DNA of 64,000 bases. It comes from Cryptomeria japonica. Taxonomy: Eukaryota; Streptophyta; Pinopsida; Cupressales; Cupressaceae. Shown here one piece after another: positions 28,901 through 40,900 of the stretch. The translations under genes and the position numbers were made by a program. Under the pieces are notes generated by a model, which searched no databases, had not been told where the DNA came from, and saw nothing but the letters and a program-made list of their open reading frames with translations. The stretch's first letter is position 1. Each line of letters starts with the position of its first letter. The stretch is from positions 116,137,140-116,201,139 of the forward strand of contig NC_081410.1 of the NCBI RefSeq assembly GCF_030272615.1. The letters are read 5' to 3'.

Positions 28901-31900
28901 TGAATTCCCAATTAGCCTACAAGAATCAAAATAGTCTAAGGGTCTTCACTAAACGCTCACTCCTAAGAAGAGGACATTACATAAGGTAGTTTGAGTGGTT
29001 AACAAGAGGGTTTTATAAATCTAATGCCTTACAATGTTCCCAACGAATAATAATATCATATAGCATTATATTTATAGTTGTTGGAGTAATTAGGACACTT
29101 TATCTAATTATTTAATTTATTAGGTCCTTTAATTACTTTTTCACTTAAGCTAAACTTAGGTTCTTTTATCTAGAGTTATGATTTTCTAGCTTTAGTTCAC
29201 TTAGTGGTACTTTAGTCGTAGTTGAGCTTAATTTAGCTCCTCATGCTTTTTCTTTAGTTCTCCTAGTTTTAGGATTAGGGCATCTCTTGCTTTCTATAAA
29301 GCAAACCTGCATTCATTGTATCTCCAATATTGTGCGTGTTATAATACAAAATTCTCAGGTTGTTATCTTTGCTTGATCTCTTTTGTGTGACAAGTGTTTT
29401 GCTTACAGATGATTCTTGGCTCCTATGGTTGTATCATCCACTTCTACCAACGATGGATTGATCTATGTTTTTTGAACTACCAATTTCAAAATTGTATTAG
29501 AGCACCTATGGATTTTGGCTCCATCAATTGACAACTCCATTTGCAATTACCACCATCAAATCTGCAAGCAAGGTTATTCTCTCCAATGAATGACTATATG
29601 TGTTTGTTGAAGATGTCAAATCTTACACTAGAGATGGTGGTGTGTTTGGGCACTGTCAGACTCAGCAAGCTGATTTTTGACTCAGGCTCGGACTTGGTGC
29701 AAACTCGGCAAAAGCTCAGCAAGCTTAAAAACCTAAGAAATTTAGAGATTTTGAATGATTTAAGACTTGTTTTCATGCACCCTTTAATAAATAAACCTCA
29801 TCAAACAGAAGCTACATTGATCACACAAGTGTAAACACAAATTTTAACTGAAGGAAATAGCACATTTTGATATATAAATATTGTCAAATGTGTAAAAAAC
29901 TCATGTAGTATGAAATCCATGGCATCAAAATAAAAACTAAAAAACATAAGTGTATGGCTCAAAGGAGCCTACATTAGTCATCCCAACATCATGGCAAGTC
30001 ATGCGATGGCATCTAAGATAGCTCCTAGATGATGATGTAGCCATGCCTGCTAATGAAAGACTCGAGTGGCCCGGCAATACTCGGGCCGGTATTTGAGGCC
30101 TTCTTCCCGACGAGAAGGCAATGTTCTCGGGCCCTACTGATAGAAGGAGATGGCGAAGAAAAGACTGAGGAATTTATTATTAAATTTTTCTTGAAGCCTG
30201 CAAGATCGCATGTTTTGTTGTTAGGCTCATTAACAAAAAGAACAGTTAAGTAAATAGATAAATAACTATATTCTAGTTTGACCTTAGCTAGGACACTAAT
30301 AGATGGGATTTTTCTGACTTGTTTGTGCAAGGCATGATTGATACATTATTGCAATATGAAAATGTCATTTCTTTGCAACTATGAGTTAACGTCTATTAAA
30401 TATTGCAATCACTATAGCATGCCAAATTCGCCTATGGCATTCCTTGTATACTAAACTAGTTGTCCAATGTATGAAACAAGATAATCCTTGATTGTGGCTT
30501 TGACTATGAAGATGCAAGATTTGCAACAAGTGATATGCATTTTGTAGATTTTATGATCACGATTCATCATTGGCCTATTACTTGCTTAGAATTATAGTTT
30601 GATGAGGATTTGGGGGCACCCTAATGGGGTTGAGGGGCAACATCCTCTACGGGGGTTAAGGGGCAACACCCCAGCAGGTTCAAGGGGCATCCCAAATCCA
30701 CTAACCTTCATGGTGCACACCATTTTCATATTTTCTTGTAAATCCTAGATGGGCATGTCATAAACTGAACAAGCATTGAAACTGTGTACTTGCCTGCTGG
30801 ACTTGCCTAAAATCAATGAGTATAGCGAGTCTCCCAAACTTGTCAAGAGTCACACACACACACACATAAACAAATTGATACATACATACACACACGTGCA
30901 CACAATCACACACATGCGCACACACACAAAATATACTAAAAAACAAAATTACCTTCAACTCCTCCAAGTTGGGTAAAGTTTTGAAGATGGATTGTGACAC
31001 GACGGTCTATGACAAACATTTGAACCTCCTCGGCCTCCATGTAGATTTCTTTAACCCACTCAATCTGTGTGCCAATCTTTTGCAATATCAAGTAAGAGAT
31101 TGGACAGAAAATGGTATACTCCACCTCCATTATTGAACCAATTGACCTGCAATTTTTAGCATTGTTCATTATTGTAGAGGAAGGGATTTGTCACCTCCAA
31201 GATGATGAATCTTAGAGGACAAATCGATCCGCCGCTACCTCACTCAAACCGGTGCTAAGGTGAGCCAAGGGATAAAAATGACAAAGTTAAGTAGTTAATC
31301 GCAATCTAAGGCTCTCGGGTGTCTCTGTCAAGCCTCTGTCCAAAGGACGAGCGCGCGGGTCTAGGACACTAGCGCGGCGCGCTATCATACTGCACAGATG
31401 AGGTACAAAATTCGTACAAGGAGTTCCAGGTGCGATTATAATGCAATAAAACACAAAAAGTAATGAAGCTAAACTAGTAAATGTGATATACGAAATAACC
31501 AAGATAAAATGGAAGGAGAAAAAGGAAAGAAAGTAAACAAACAATAGGTCCACGCTGTGAAGCCTCCAACCAGATGAATCTTCCCTAATGCAACCTGCAC
31601 ACAAGCTAGAAAAGAAAATGTTGGGGGTTGTGTTGTGGAGTCTACATCAGTCAGACCCCCATTTTGGTGTTTCCACCTCCACAGACAACCCAGATAGATT
31701 GATAGTGTAAAAGATAGATGCAAGATAAAATAAATGATAGAAGAGGGATGTGATAAACCCCAAGATGCTCAAAGATAGGATAAATAGATAGATATTACCG
31801 AATTGGCTTGACAAAAGCCAAGAGAGTTGCAAGAGATATCGTGAGAGCTTGAGAGTGTTGTGGCAAACTAGAGAATGTTGTAGCAAGTGAGTGAGAGAGC

Positions 31901-34900
31901 GAGAGCAAACTGTGAGAGCCCAGAGAGAGAGAGAGTCTAAGAGAGGTTGAATAACCAAGAGGAGCTTGACTGAAGTGAAAGATGGATTTAAAATGAGAGA
32001 AGAGGAGGGAAAGAGAGGGTCGCAAGCTGTCTAGAAGATTCTGAGCCGTTTCCACCGACATACGCAGATGACAAGTGGAAAGATGTGCTTAGAACCAACA
32101 TTCGAACGTTGAGATGTCGTCGGACTAATGTGTGGCGCGCAGACGTCCGTGCGGCGCACTAGTGTCCAAATGAATCACACTCGAAAACGGCAGGAGACAA
32201 GGGAGACACGCGGCTAACCAGACTGACGCCACGAGGGAGCTGCTAGGAAGGGTCTCTTGAGCATCTCGAGAGGGAAAAGGCTGATGCAAGGGCTGAAGTG
32301 AAACTACTCAAGTGCTAGGGGAATGGCCACCAAAGTGGTTACAAAAGATGTACGTCGAATTACAAAGGGGTATGCAATTTGCGACACTACAATTATGACT
32401 TGCACAAAGCTTCCAAGGCCCAACATCTCAATGGCTTGTATGAGGATATTGGCAATGAAGGTTGCATCCTTCGCTTGCCCCTCACAATCAACTAGCTTCA
32501 AAAACATCAACCCTTTCCAGAATGTTGAAATGACATTAATTAATGGTCTATTTTAACAATCTTCCATCCATAAAAAATGAACACTTTTGTTTTACGCCAT
32601 GCATCCTTGATTGCTCTCAAATGCCTCTATAGAAACTCTTTCCTTAGCCAATTAGGTGGTGTACATCTTTTCATCCCTAGGACTAATATAATCAACAAGT
32701 GCATTAACAATTGCTATCACCATATCCAGCTAGCATGGTGATATAACAAGGTTGGATGGATGCACTATGAATGCAACAAGCAATGCTCTCATGTGCAGCC
32801 TTTCTTGCCTCACTCTTGAAGACCTTTTCCAATGGGCCTCTTTTACAAGAAAGAACAAGGTTATTCTCTTCTCATAAATATGATGGTGGCATGAAAGGAT
32901 GTCAGCCAGCTAGTTGTGTAAAGCCAGCAATAGGTTTTTGCAATCCTTTCTTCGAAAAAATGCATACACTTTCCTTCAATTTGTTACTTACCATGTCAAC
33001 AACCTCCTGTTCTATGATATATCTCATCATTTGTTGCTTTGGCAACCTTTTTTGTTCGGCCCTAGACAAATTTTTATTTTTAAATCAGTAATATTGAACT
33101 AATGAGTTTTCATTCAACTATACAACCAACAAGTGATAAGGACCATAATAGCGTAGATCTTTCTGTAATGTAGCCTTCACCTCCAAAGAAAAATATGGGA
33201 ACCTTAAAAAATCAGCAATGGCAGCTTGGAGCCAAAAATGTTGTTTTAATCACTTGTGTTTGTGAAATAAAGTAAAAGAGGTTATGAGCCCTCACTTCAT
33301 AGCAAAATAAAGTGTTAAAAAAATCCATCTTTTTTTTCTTAAGCACCTTGTGGGGTCCTTCACAATCTGCCCCGAGCACCCTATGTTCCCTATGGATCCT
33401 TCACAATTTGCACTAGGAACTTGGGGTGGTCCCTAGACAAACTCCTACCCAAACTAGCCCAAAACAAATACATATAAGTACAACAAAGGTTTTGTCAAAC
33501 TTTGCAACATAGTATAAGCATAGCATGGTTGATATAAGAGTCTTAAAGACATTAATGATAACAAGGGAGGTCTCAAATCTGAAATTTTGAAAGTTTTTTA
33601 ATCAAATCATTTTATATATACAAACTCTATGTAATAGAGTTTTTAAAGTAGAGATAGGCATTTGTGCATTGTTTCTAAAGACATTTTTGGTAAAGTTCAT
33701 TATAGTAGGTGCATTATCAATTGAAACCAACGCCCTCCTTTTATACATAGGCACAGATGACATCATATTTGATAATTGCAATAGTTTCATGTTCTCTAAT
33801 GCGACACGTGTGACATCAAGTGGATAGAGGAAAGAGGCGGTTGAAAGTATTTTCCCATCTCAAGATAGGTTCACTCAAAAATGGTTAATTGCATAAGATG
33901 GAGCAAAGAGGATCTAGGTAATTCTTGGTAGTATTTTTGGATGGTGTAATATCACTAGAAGAAGTGTTGTTAGTGTATCTAGATTTATTGGTTTTGTTCA
34001 TGTTGTACATTGGAGGAGAGATGTGTTCCCTTTTGGCACTAGATAAGAGATTTTGACACTTTCTGAGGGTGGACTCTCAAAGGAAAGTTGTTTTCTCATT
34101 GTGCGAGCAATCGATAAGTGATTTGGACAATCTCAAAGGAGAGTGGACCCTCAAAGTAGAGTTGTTTACTCATTGTGCATGGAGATTGGAATTTGTTCTC
34201 TTATGTGGTAAAGAGGATTTGCATAATTACTTGTTCAACACTCAGATCAACCACTAATGTGATCAAATATGGTATGTTTTATCCCAGTTGAGATTTGGTG
34301 GAGCCACTTCATCAGATTTCCATTTGGAGCCACTCTGTTCAGACGGGGGAATGCTGGGAATTATATTACATATATAGAATGGTTAGTAGATTAGTAAATA
34401 TAAAATTGCTGTGTTAGTAAATAATGAAGAGTTGAATAATATAGTATTATATTAGCAAAGGCGGTAGCCTGGGTTAGTTGTGTGCAAGAATTTCTCAAGA
34501 GGGAGTTCACATGGTTTGATGAGAAGAAGTTTTTATAGAGCCAATGTATTACAATGCAACCCAATCCCAATGAATAATAATAACATATAGCATTTTTATA
34601 GTATCTACATTTATGGGTTGATCTATTTTTTTTGTTCTACCAATTTCAACAAACATTAGAATTTCAATGAATTAAAAATGAGAAAGGTGGAATGAAAAAG
34701 CACTCCACTACATGAATATGACCTATCCTGATTAACTTCAGAATATTATGCATTTGGTAGTGGAATCCGCATTTAAGCATCGCTTTGAAAACTGCATGAA
34801 GGAAATTGTACAATAGAACTACCTTTAGTTTTAGTTTCTTGGCTCGTTTTGCAACATGACCCTGAGAAAGCTCTTTACTTTGTTGATCCTGTCAGGCATG

Positions 34901-37900
34901 GTATGAAACTATTATATCAGGAGAATTTCTTTTAACCAATGCAGCATTTACCTCATAAAAATGGAAATATAACACCCTTAAGTACTCGAATGATTGTACA
35001 TTACTATTCATTTCCACAAATAAAAAAATTCAGACATATTGATGGTAAAGTAAATACTCAGTAGTAGCAAATTAAACAAGAAATGGTAAAGGAGAGACTT
35101 CAAATAGAATGAAAGAACAGCACAATGCAGCCAAACAATTAAATGAAAAAAAAAAAATTAAACCTGTATAACAGAGAAAAATCGAAAAGCACGATCTTGC
35201 CCAGCAGATAAAATATGCCTCCCTTTACCATAATACCTGTAGCAAAAGAAGATTCATTTTTTTATTACACACTTCAGATTACATACGACACACATTAGAT
35301 TACAAGAACAATTTACAAGAGTACAAGAAGCATAGCCATTTGAAAAAGACTTCTGTTTTATTAGCAGCTCTATTAGATTCAGAATTACTGATTACACTTA
35401 AAGCTACTAAAGAAAGTACAAGGAAAAGAGAATTTTCATACGAATAGCAAGGGTGAAAAGTGGGAAAAAGAATTACTGTTTTAAACAAACTTCCATTCCA
35501 TTTAGAATTGCAATTTGACTCACAATAATTTACAAATGAATAATAGTGGACATAAAAAGGAACTTTCATAATACAACGTTTTTTAAAGGAACTACACTAA
35601 CACTGGAGACATAATGATAGGTATTACAAAAGGTTGGATTAAAAATTGTAAGGTACAGTGCCTCCGCACAGAAAAAGAAATGGAGTGTCCCCTATGGGTA
35701 TAACACAGATACATGGAGAGAACATATATAATACAGCAGCAGAAAGCAAAGAGTCCTTAGTCCTTGACCAGTCCTTTGCCATGAGGCTTAATGGTTATCA
35801 TCCAAATCCTCCAGGCATTTAATTAACTTCCCTAAAATCCTGGTACAAAACATATAGAAGGGAGTTTTAATCTGAAACTGAAAACAAAAGCAAACTGGAC
35901 GATGTAAATGATTAGACATACTCACCATTGAAAGAGAGAAACTGCATTAATGATTAATGTCCTTAAGTAACCTAAGTAGGTCAATGGGACCCAATAATTA
36001 CATTCAATTATAATAGAAAAATACTGAGGTAAAAAGGATCCAACCAATGAAAAATGGAAATGGAAATGGATCCTTTTATAGTCCATGATATCAAACAATG
36101 TTTTGGGGTCTACAGATAGCTTAAAATATATGGGACTGCCCTGTACTCCATGCAGGAGGCACCTAACTGTGCTATAAATGAGGTGTACATACATTACCCC
36201 CTGCAGGATTTGAACTTGTAACCTCTCTATCAAGAGTACAAGTTCTCCACCATTTGAATGAGATATCCCTTGTAGAAATTAGTAATAAATAAGAGATTTT
36301 TTTCCAGATCCTATTCATGTTATTAGCCATGAAATAAATAAAATTCAAGTCAAATAGTCCATCAGTGACCATCACATAGCAAGGTGCATATAGAAAATAC
36401 ATTAGATAAAGCAATAAAACACAAAATAATTACCATATGGTTAGGGAAAATTATTAAAACTACAAGAACATTGAAAAAGCATACAAATATAGCTCTTAAA
36501 CATTCCAACAAGGGATTACATGCAAATAACTGAAATATAATTAAAAAAACAATAGTCTCACAAATTCAGTCCAACAAAGTGAATTACCTTATACATGTAG
36601 GAGGGGCACTGTGACCACTTCTAAATCTCAATAGGCGTGCTTCTCCATCACTGGTGTCAAATATCCACATCTATGAATAAGAGTGTGAGGTTAAATTATC
36701 TTTTCAAAATATTAAAGATGGTTAGAAATATCCAAGACAAACTAAAATTACAATGCATATGTTCATTTTCAAGTAAGGAAGGAGAATATTAGAAGAAAAA
36801 ATACATAGAGAGGGAATAAGGAAAGAAAATTACAAAAGAAATCAGGAAAGGAATATGCAGTAAATTTTGTACTGACTATATGAGAAGAGAAACATAGAAA
36901 GGGGCCTAAGGAAACAAAATTACAAAAGAGTTCAGAAGAGGAATATAATAAAACAAGAAGGCTAATGGAAAAAGCAGAGAACAAATGTATGTAGAACCTA
37001 GAAATCAACCCGGGAGGATATTACAGTTAAACAACTGTGAAGCAATAAGTAAACATCATATAAAGAGTATGTTACAAGTTTGTTCAGATCTCCTCCCTGA
37101 TAGGGTACATCAATACAAGTATTGGTCTGCTGTGGATGAGGGGTGCTGAAATGCACACCTGGGTTCGTACAAGTATAACCTGTGACATAACTGAGCAGAG
37201 CTGGGCACCCCTTTCATTTTCTTTTACTTTTTTTTCATTTTTTAACTTTTTTGGCCTCACGAAATGATCAGTTGCCTAAAAGCAACCGTAACCCCTAAAT
37301 TTCACCTCAAAACAACTAGAAACACAGAAATGAACAAACATAACTCATTCTTACTTGTCATCACAGCTGTAGAGCTGAGCATTGATCATTGAAGGTTCCA
37401 AACAGATTGGATTGCTGTTCCTACACATGGAAGAGCTCATCCACTGCTAAAGGGATCAGAGAGGAAGATTCTTGGATTGCAGTTAAGTATTGTCTGGGTT
37501 TTCCTTAAACAAACAAGCACTCTTGCTTTGTTTTTCATTCTTCTACTTTTAAATGAGTTACGATATATATCTTTCTATGTTCCGCAGTGTTTTGGGGGTG
37601 GACAGCAGGCAGAAGGACAGCAGGCAGAAGGACATTTTACAAGGACAGCAGGACGGTAGCAATACATACACACACACAATCAAATTTCTTCACATTAACA
37701 CCAGCAATATAACATGACAGAATTCTAAAAACAGCAATAAAAATAGCATGACAGCAGTATAACAGCAATAATGACAAAAATTAATCATGACTGCAGTGAC
37801 AGCATCAACAGTAGTATAACAGCAATAAATATACCATGATTCAAATTCATGTCAAATGATATAAGTTATATAACAGTTAACAGTAACAGCCTAAAAATTC

Positions 37901-40900
37901 GTAGACAGCAGCATAAAAGAATATAGTTCTAGTACTAATAACTATTAAATACAACTATGCCTCATCTGGGCTATCAACATCGAAAGAGCTATCTGTGTCA
38001 CACTCCGGTAAAGCTAGGTCATCCAATGGAGGCCCAAACAATCTCAAGGCACCACCTCCTTATCAATCCACCTAACATCTTCACGATCAACATCCCAACA
38101 TGTTGCTAGAGTTTGTCAATGTTCAGTAGTTTGCCAATCCTAAAGTCTCCAAGCACTAAAAACTAGGACCAACTTCTTTGCTCATCTAGAGAGAAGCCTT
38201 TTCCTCCTTTTAATCAGGTGGATGAAGCCACAGGTGGCGCAATTCATGCAACATAGTAACCAAGAATCTGTGAGAATAGATGAACAAGAAGTTGTTTCAA
38301 CTCCAATGTGTTCTTCACATAAAATTTACACCATTCAATAGGGATTTTTGTTCAATAGTGGCCCTATTTGCCCTAGCCTTTGGTTTGTTAAGTGTAAGAC
38401 ATTGAAGATCAAAAAATCGAAGCCACTGATTCTGAAGTAAGGTTGCATCCTTTGAAGGAAGAACGTGGCCAAGTTTTGGTTTGTACTACTTGGGATTACA
38501 AGCATAGGCAACCATGTAATGAGAGGTTTTCATGTTCCACCTCTTTGTGACAATAAACCTAATATGCTCCTCATCAACTTGTAATCCAAAATCCTTGTTA
38601 CAAAATGCTTGCCTCATTTGATCAAGCAAGCTATCAGAAGTCTAATAAATCTCTCCAACACTAGGGGAATTTGTAACCACATAGCTAATTACCCCAACAA
38701 TAGGTGATATGATTGCAAATATATCTACAAGCAACATTTAAGAAATTAACAATATTAAAGATCTAAATTAAAAATTAAAAACAAAGTGCAAACATATTAA
38801 ATAAAAATTTCTTACCTAATCTTGGACTACCAAGCATCATCAAGCACCCTTTATCTCACCTTCTTCCTTTCAATTGTCTTTGATTCAGCCCAATTTTTCC
38901 ACTCTCCACAAAGCACCATGGATTGTATAGAGCATCCTACGCCTCCAACATCTTCTTCACTAAAATAAAATCATCTTGTACCTCCAACATCCTCTTCAAT
39001 AAAATAAGATATTCTTTCTTCAAATATGATCAAAATAGTGCAAGCGAAGTGTGATGGTTCCATACAAACATTTGTATGTCTCTAGCTTCGACCACTATTG
39101 TCTTCACACAATCTCTTTTTCAGATGTCTTCAAAGAATGTACATAACATGGAGTCAATACAATATGTTCGTAAGTGGTCTCATCCATCGAACCAGCAAAC
39201 TAACAAACAAAAGTTAAATCTGGAACAACTTGCACAACATTGGTAATCAACATCCATACATTTTCTAAAGCAATCAATAGATCTAAGAAAGTATGTTCCA
39301 ATATGACGTGTAACTATAATATTAATGAGTGGTTGATGTAAAATATCCATCTACCCATCCATTAAATCAAAACAACCACTCCTAATCCATGTCTTTATCA
39401 TCTCCACCAATATGTTCACTTTGGATGTTGTTTGTCGAGAAGGAAGGTATGCAATCAATGTTCTCCAATGGGAACATAAGAGGGTCCACCTTCCATTACA
39501 TCGCTCAAAATCCCCTTGAAATAAGAGGACCTTGCCAAATGAAATGGGATAGCATGGGCATAAAAAAAAGTTTGCCACTAAATCATCAACTTGCTCACGT
39601 TATTGCAAATTCAAAAACCCCAATGCTATATTTTTATCACCTACAATAGAAGTGGCCTTCCTCTTCCCTCTGCTATAACCCTCCTAAATTGATTTATTAG
39701 AATACTTGCCAATAGATGGCAATGGTGTTGATGGATGTTTCTCAGTAGTTCTAGTGATTTTCCTCTCTCCCCAACCACCTTTGCCATTTCAACCCCTTAC
39801 TCCAACGAATATATCATCACAAACTTTAAGCTTGTGTCCATTTTTACTCAATAATGGGGGTACAACCCTACTATAGATCACATTCTAATCAGTTCTGCAA
39901 ACATGGCACAACCAATGCTTGTTTCCCTCTATTTTAATTTTTTACCTTATCGGGCTTAATATGGTGACAAATTGCAGCAAGGACTTTTGGGGGTTGAAGG
40001 GCCTTTTGCAAAGTGCTGAAAAGAGGATGAAGGGCATGCAAAACAGTCTTGTGGTGTTCTAACAAAACTTGTGTTTGGATTTCCATAAGAATGAAAATCT
40101 TCAACACTCATTTCCACATCAGCATCCCTTTTGTTTCTTTTTCACTGCCCATCTCATTGTCATCACTACCACTATTTAAGGAGGTTAAGTAGCGGAACAG
40201 CTTCCCACACTAACCTTGAGAGGAGGATAATGCAAAAAATTTTACAAATCAGTACAACAATTACAGAAACTTAACACAAATAGACATAATAGCATGCATA
40301 CCACAACACAATGATTTACCTGGGCCATTTCGGGAGAAAAACCCCACCCCAAAAGTTGCCCAATATATTATTCAAAAATCAATAACAGATTACAATATAC
40401 TTGAAGAGCAAGCTTTTCACAGGAGTACCACCAACCAAAGATTCAGAGGTAACTCAATAGCCATAAGACTCTTACACACAACCTCTATCTCACGCACCTC
40501 ATATATTGGAGATACAATCCATAAAACTGTCAAACGGTATTACAAAACCATGGGCTAAAACCACCCAATAAAGTAGAACCAACCTTATCTCCAATCTAGA
40601 TGCCCTATAACGTGTTAAAACACACATCAACACGTGTTCCTCCCTTTTACAGCTCATTTATGTGTCTGATGCATTTTTATATTTCCTATTTCAGGAGACC
40701 AAACATCTGGAGGCCATAACTTGTGAACCGGATGTCTAAATGACAAACCGTTTGAAGCGTTAGAAAGTTCGCGATGTGATCTATCACCTCATAACCGGCT
40801 TACACCCACTTTTCAGGACGTTTCACAGCCACTAAAGTTCTCAAAATTAAATTTAAACCTTTCATCGCAACCTTCAAAAACGGAAACTTTAATATCTTCC

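Larger units (their letters stand above)
21581..28981 (-). mobile_element. Gypsy-type solo LTR, itself split by SINE and copia
   Basis: On the minus strand it begins TGTAATGTCCTC at 28981 and ends CTCATTACA at 21581, giving inverted termini TGTAATG/CATTACA. Flanks AAAAG (21576-21580) and TAAGG (28982-28986) both align to a single AAGAG in the uninterrupted 3' LTR of the outer element, as a decayed 5-bp target duplication would. A minus-strand TATA box TATAAAAG lies at 28755-28748. Without the nested SINE and copia it is about 1.5 kb. Confidence 0.55.
21431..34651 (+). mobile_element. Outer non-autonomous LTR element filling intron 9
   Basis: Starts TGTTGGGAATTATATTACA at 21431. Its 3' LTR (34352-34651) starts TGCTGGGAATTATATTACA and ends CAATTTCAACA. 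The 5' LTR is split: 21431-21580 matches the first half of the 3' LTR and 28982-29491 the second half. Flanks are GACAT (21426-21430) and AACAT (34652-34656), 4 of 5 bases of a target duplication. A primer-like TTGTATTAGAGC follows the 5' LTR (29492-29503) and a purine tract precedes the 3' LTR (34341-34351). No copia pol was found inside; the interior holds an hAT relic. It accounts for all but about 410 bp of intron 9. The joining of the two halves is inferred from alignment by eye. Confidence 0.65.

Noticed and set aside
30758-31000. Cys/Val-rich reading frames on both strands
   Set aside because: Produced by the CA microsatellite; only the MSQSIFKTLPNLEELK end is meaningful, as hAT relic.
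36172-36414. GGTTACAAGTTCAAATCCTG-like sequence (minus strand near 36200-36230), resembling a tRNA T-arm or SINE B box
   Set aside because: No convincing A box at the right spacing, no poly(A) tail and no target duplication, so neither a tRNA nor a SINE could be supported.
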